IMG/VR virus record: IMGVR_UViG_3300028840_003337 | Location: 1-24,699 of that record | Source of the DNA: a virus | Length of the DNA: 24,699 nt | Strand: one strand, 5' to 3' | Shown: positions 24,157-24,699 of the stretch, in pieces | How positions within the stretch are numbered: the first letter of the stretch is position 1 | Layout: every line of letters starts with the position of its first letter | Notes under the pieces: model-generated | Database searches by the model: none | The model's input: the letters and a program-made list of their open reading frames with translations, nothing else | What the model was told of the DNA's origin: nothing | Made by a program: the position numbers and the translations under genes

Positions 24157-24545
24157 TTGACTACCTCCTTCCCGAAATGCGTATAATTCTGAACAACTAC
24201 GGAACGGCGCAATGGATGGCCTTCGGAGTTTGTTTTCTTGGAACCATCCTCGTTATAAACATACTCACAGACAGTTATCTCCAGAGGTTCTCTTCTTCGG
24301 ACGAATACACCGCAACGCCAGCATGTCTCTCGCAGATAATCCCCGTGTACATCATCGACAAATTCCAACCTGTTCGCCGGCCAGAAACCGCGACTCCCGA
24401 AAAGAGGGCCAGTCGATGATAGCGGATCGGGAGACTCCGCCCCGCACTTCGGACAGAACCAGGTCGAGTAGTCAAACTCGGGGGGAGACTTTGGCCGAGG
24501 AGGGGGATCTGGGCGAGGACCCGGAGGGCTTTTGATATTCGCCAT
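24153..24545 (-). CDS. Pro-rich zinc-ribbon protein, first gene of the operon
   Basis: This is a 130-residue protein. ATG at 24545 is preferred over the GTG at 24548 because GAGGTGAT lies seven bases upstream (measured from GAGG). A Pro-rich N-terminus (PPGPRPDPPPRPKSPP) precedes C31-x2-C34 and C75-x2-C78 (FCPKCG, TCWRCG). It is a likely paralogue of 23543-23941. A promoter-like sequence lies about 50 bases upstream. Confidence 0.7.
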   Translation of the reverse strand: MANIKSPPGPRPDPPPRPKSPPEFDYSTWFCPKCGAESPDPLSSTGPLFGSRGFWPANRLEFVDDVHGDYLRETCWRCGVFVRRREPLEITVCEYVYNEDGSKKTNSEGHPLRRSVVVQNYTHFGKEVVK

Positions 24546-24593
24546 CACATCACCTCTGTGCAGTTACTTTCGGCAGGTTGGCTCATTTTCGCC

Positions 24594-24622
24594 ATCGTAG
24601 CATATCTCCCGTGGGGTTGCAA
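24594..24622 (-). promoter_or_regulatory. Candidate sigma-70-type promoter
   Basis: On the minus strand TTGCAA (24622-24617) is separated by 17 bases from TACGAT (24599-24594). Each hexamer matches 4 of 6 consensus positions. It lies about 50 bases upstream of the first gene of the coupled operon, in a gene-free gap of about 90 bases. No other promoter of equal quality was found in the window. Confidence 0.45.
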
Positions 24623-24631
24623 TAGGTTTTG

Positions 24632-24699
24632 TTAACCGGCGACTCCCCTGGTAACATGGGTTACCTTTTTCTCAAGAGAGTTGATCCGCCTTTCGATGA
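24632..24699 (-). CDS. C-terminal end of an upstream gene (partial)
   Basis: An open frame enters from the right edge and ends with TAA at 24632: IERRINSLEKKVTHVTRGVAG. The heptad spacing (I, L, V) looks like the end of a coiled coil, so it may be the tail of a real gene. Only 22 residues are visible. Confidence 0.4.
   Translation of the reverse strand, partial: IERRINSLEKKVTHVTRGVAG
24650..24665. promoter_or_regulatory. Perfect palindrome, possible operator
   Basis: GGTAAC, four bases, then GTTACC. It lies 27 bases upstream of the -35 hexamer, where a regulator could bind. On the plus strand TTTTT follows, so a weak plus-strand terminator is an alternative, but no plus-strand gene needs one. 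It overlaps the partial coding sequence. Confidence 0.3.

Noticed and set aside
24177-24419. Plus-strand ORF with a hydrophobic stretch opposite the first operon gene
   Set aside because: It lies antisense to a coupled zinc-ribbon gene with a strong ribosome site and shows no support of its own.
24650-24670. Plus-strand intrinsic terminator (palindrome followed by five T)
   Set aside because: The stem is only six base pairs and no plus-strand transcript is expected. Kept as a possible operator instead.

Overview
The window looks like part of a double-stranded DNA tailed-phage genome (Caudoviricetes with an HK97-type head) or a prophage. Almost every supported gene lies on the minus strand, so transcription runs from the right edge (24.7 kb) to the left edge (1). 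Most junctions in the right half are ATGA, GTGA or TGATG overlaps, which is typical of a compact, translationally coupled phage operon. No integrase, repressor, tRNA, CRISPR array or insertion sequence was seen, and no large terminase gene. The host cannot be named. Long Thr-Pro linkers and Sec-type signal peptides point to a bacterial host, but that is inference only.

Region by region, in transcription order. (1) 24.7-18.9 kb: a possible promoter at the right edge drives a chain of small genes. Many carry Cys-X2-Cys zinc-ribbon motifs. Among them are a proteasome/HslV-like Ntn hydrolase with the Thr1/Asp17/Lys33 spacing, two small membrane proteins, a small HAD-type phosphatase and a nucleotidyltransferase. 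Two small genes (19158-19295 and 21909-22064) fill gaps that a long-ORF search would miss. (2) 18.9-16.4 kb: a GT-A (family 2-like) glycosyltransferase, a helix-turn-helix protein, a 256-base structured intergenic region, and a GT-B (family 4-like) glycosyltransferase. (3) 16.5-9.5 kb: the head module, made of a small acidic protein, a portal fused to a Mu F-like domain, a 1000-residue protein joining a prohead protease to an AAA+ ATPase, a zinc ribbon and a coiled-coil tail, and a major capsid protein with its own N-terminal zinc ribbon. (4) 9.4-0 kb: a head-tail adaptor surrounded by three large proteins with signal peptides. These are built from PQQ-like beta-propellers, a metallophosphoesterase, FG-GAP/VCBS-like repeats and Thr-Pro linkers. 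The first is split by a shift at a run of eight C, and the last runs off the left edge.

How the genes may work together: portal, protease/AAA+/scaffold, capsid and adaptor form a normal HK97 head assembly line in the normal order. The unusual parts are the AAA+ motor fused into the maturation protease, the matching zinc ribbons on protease and capsid, a proteasome-like peptidase in the same genome, and exported propeller proteins placed inside the structural module. These are the best candidates for an undescribed system: ATP-driven capsid maturation or quality control, and a secreted or virion-displayed propeller family that appears to be recombining.
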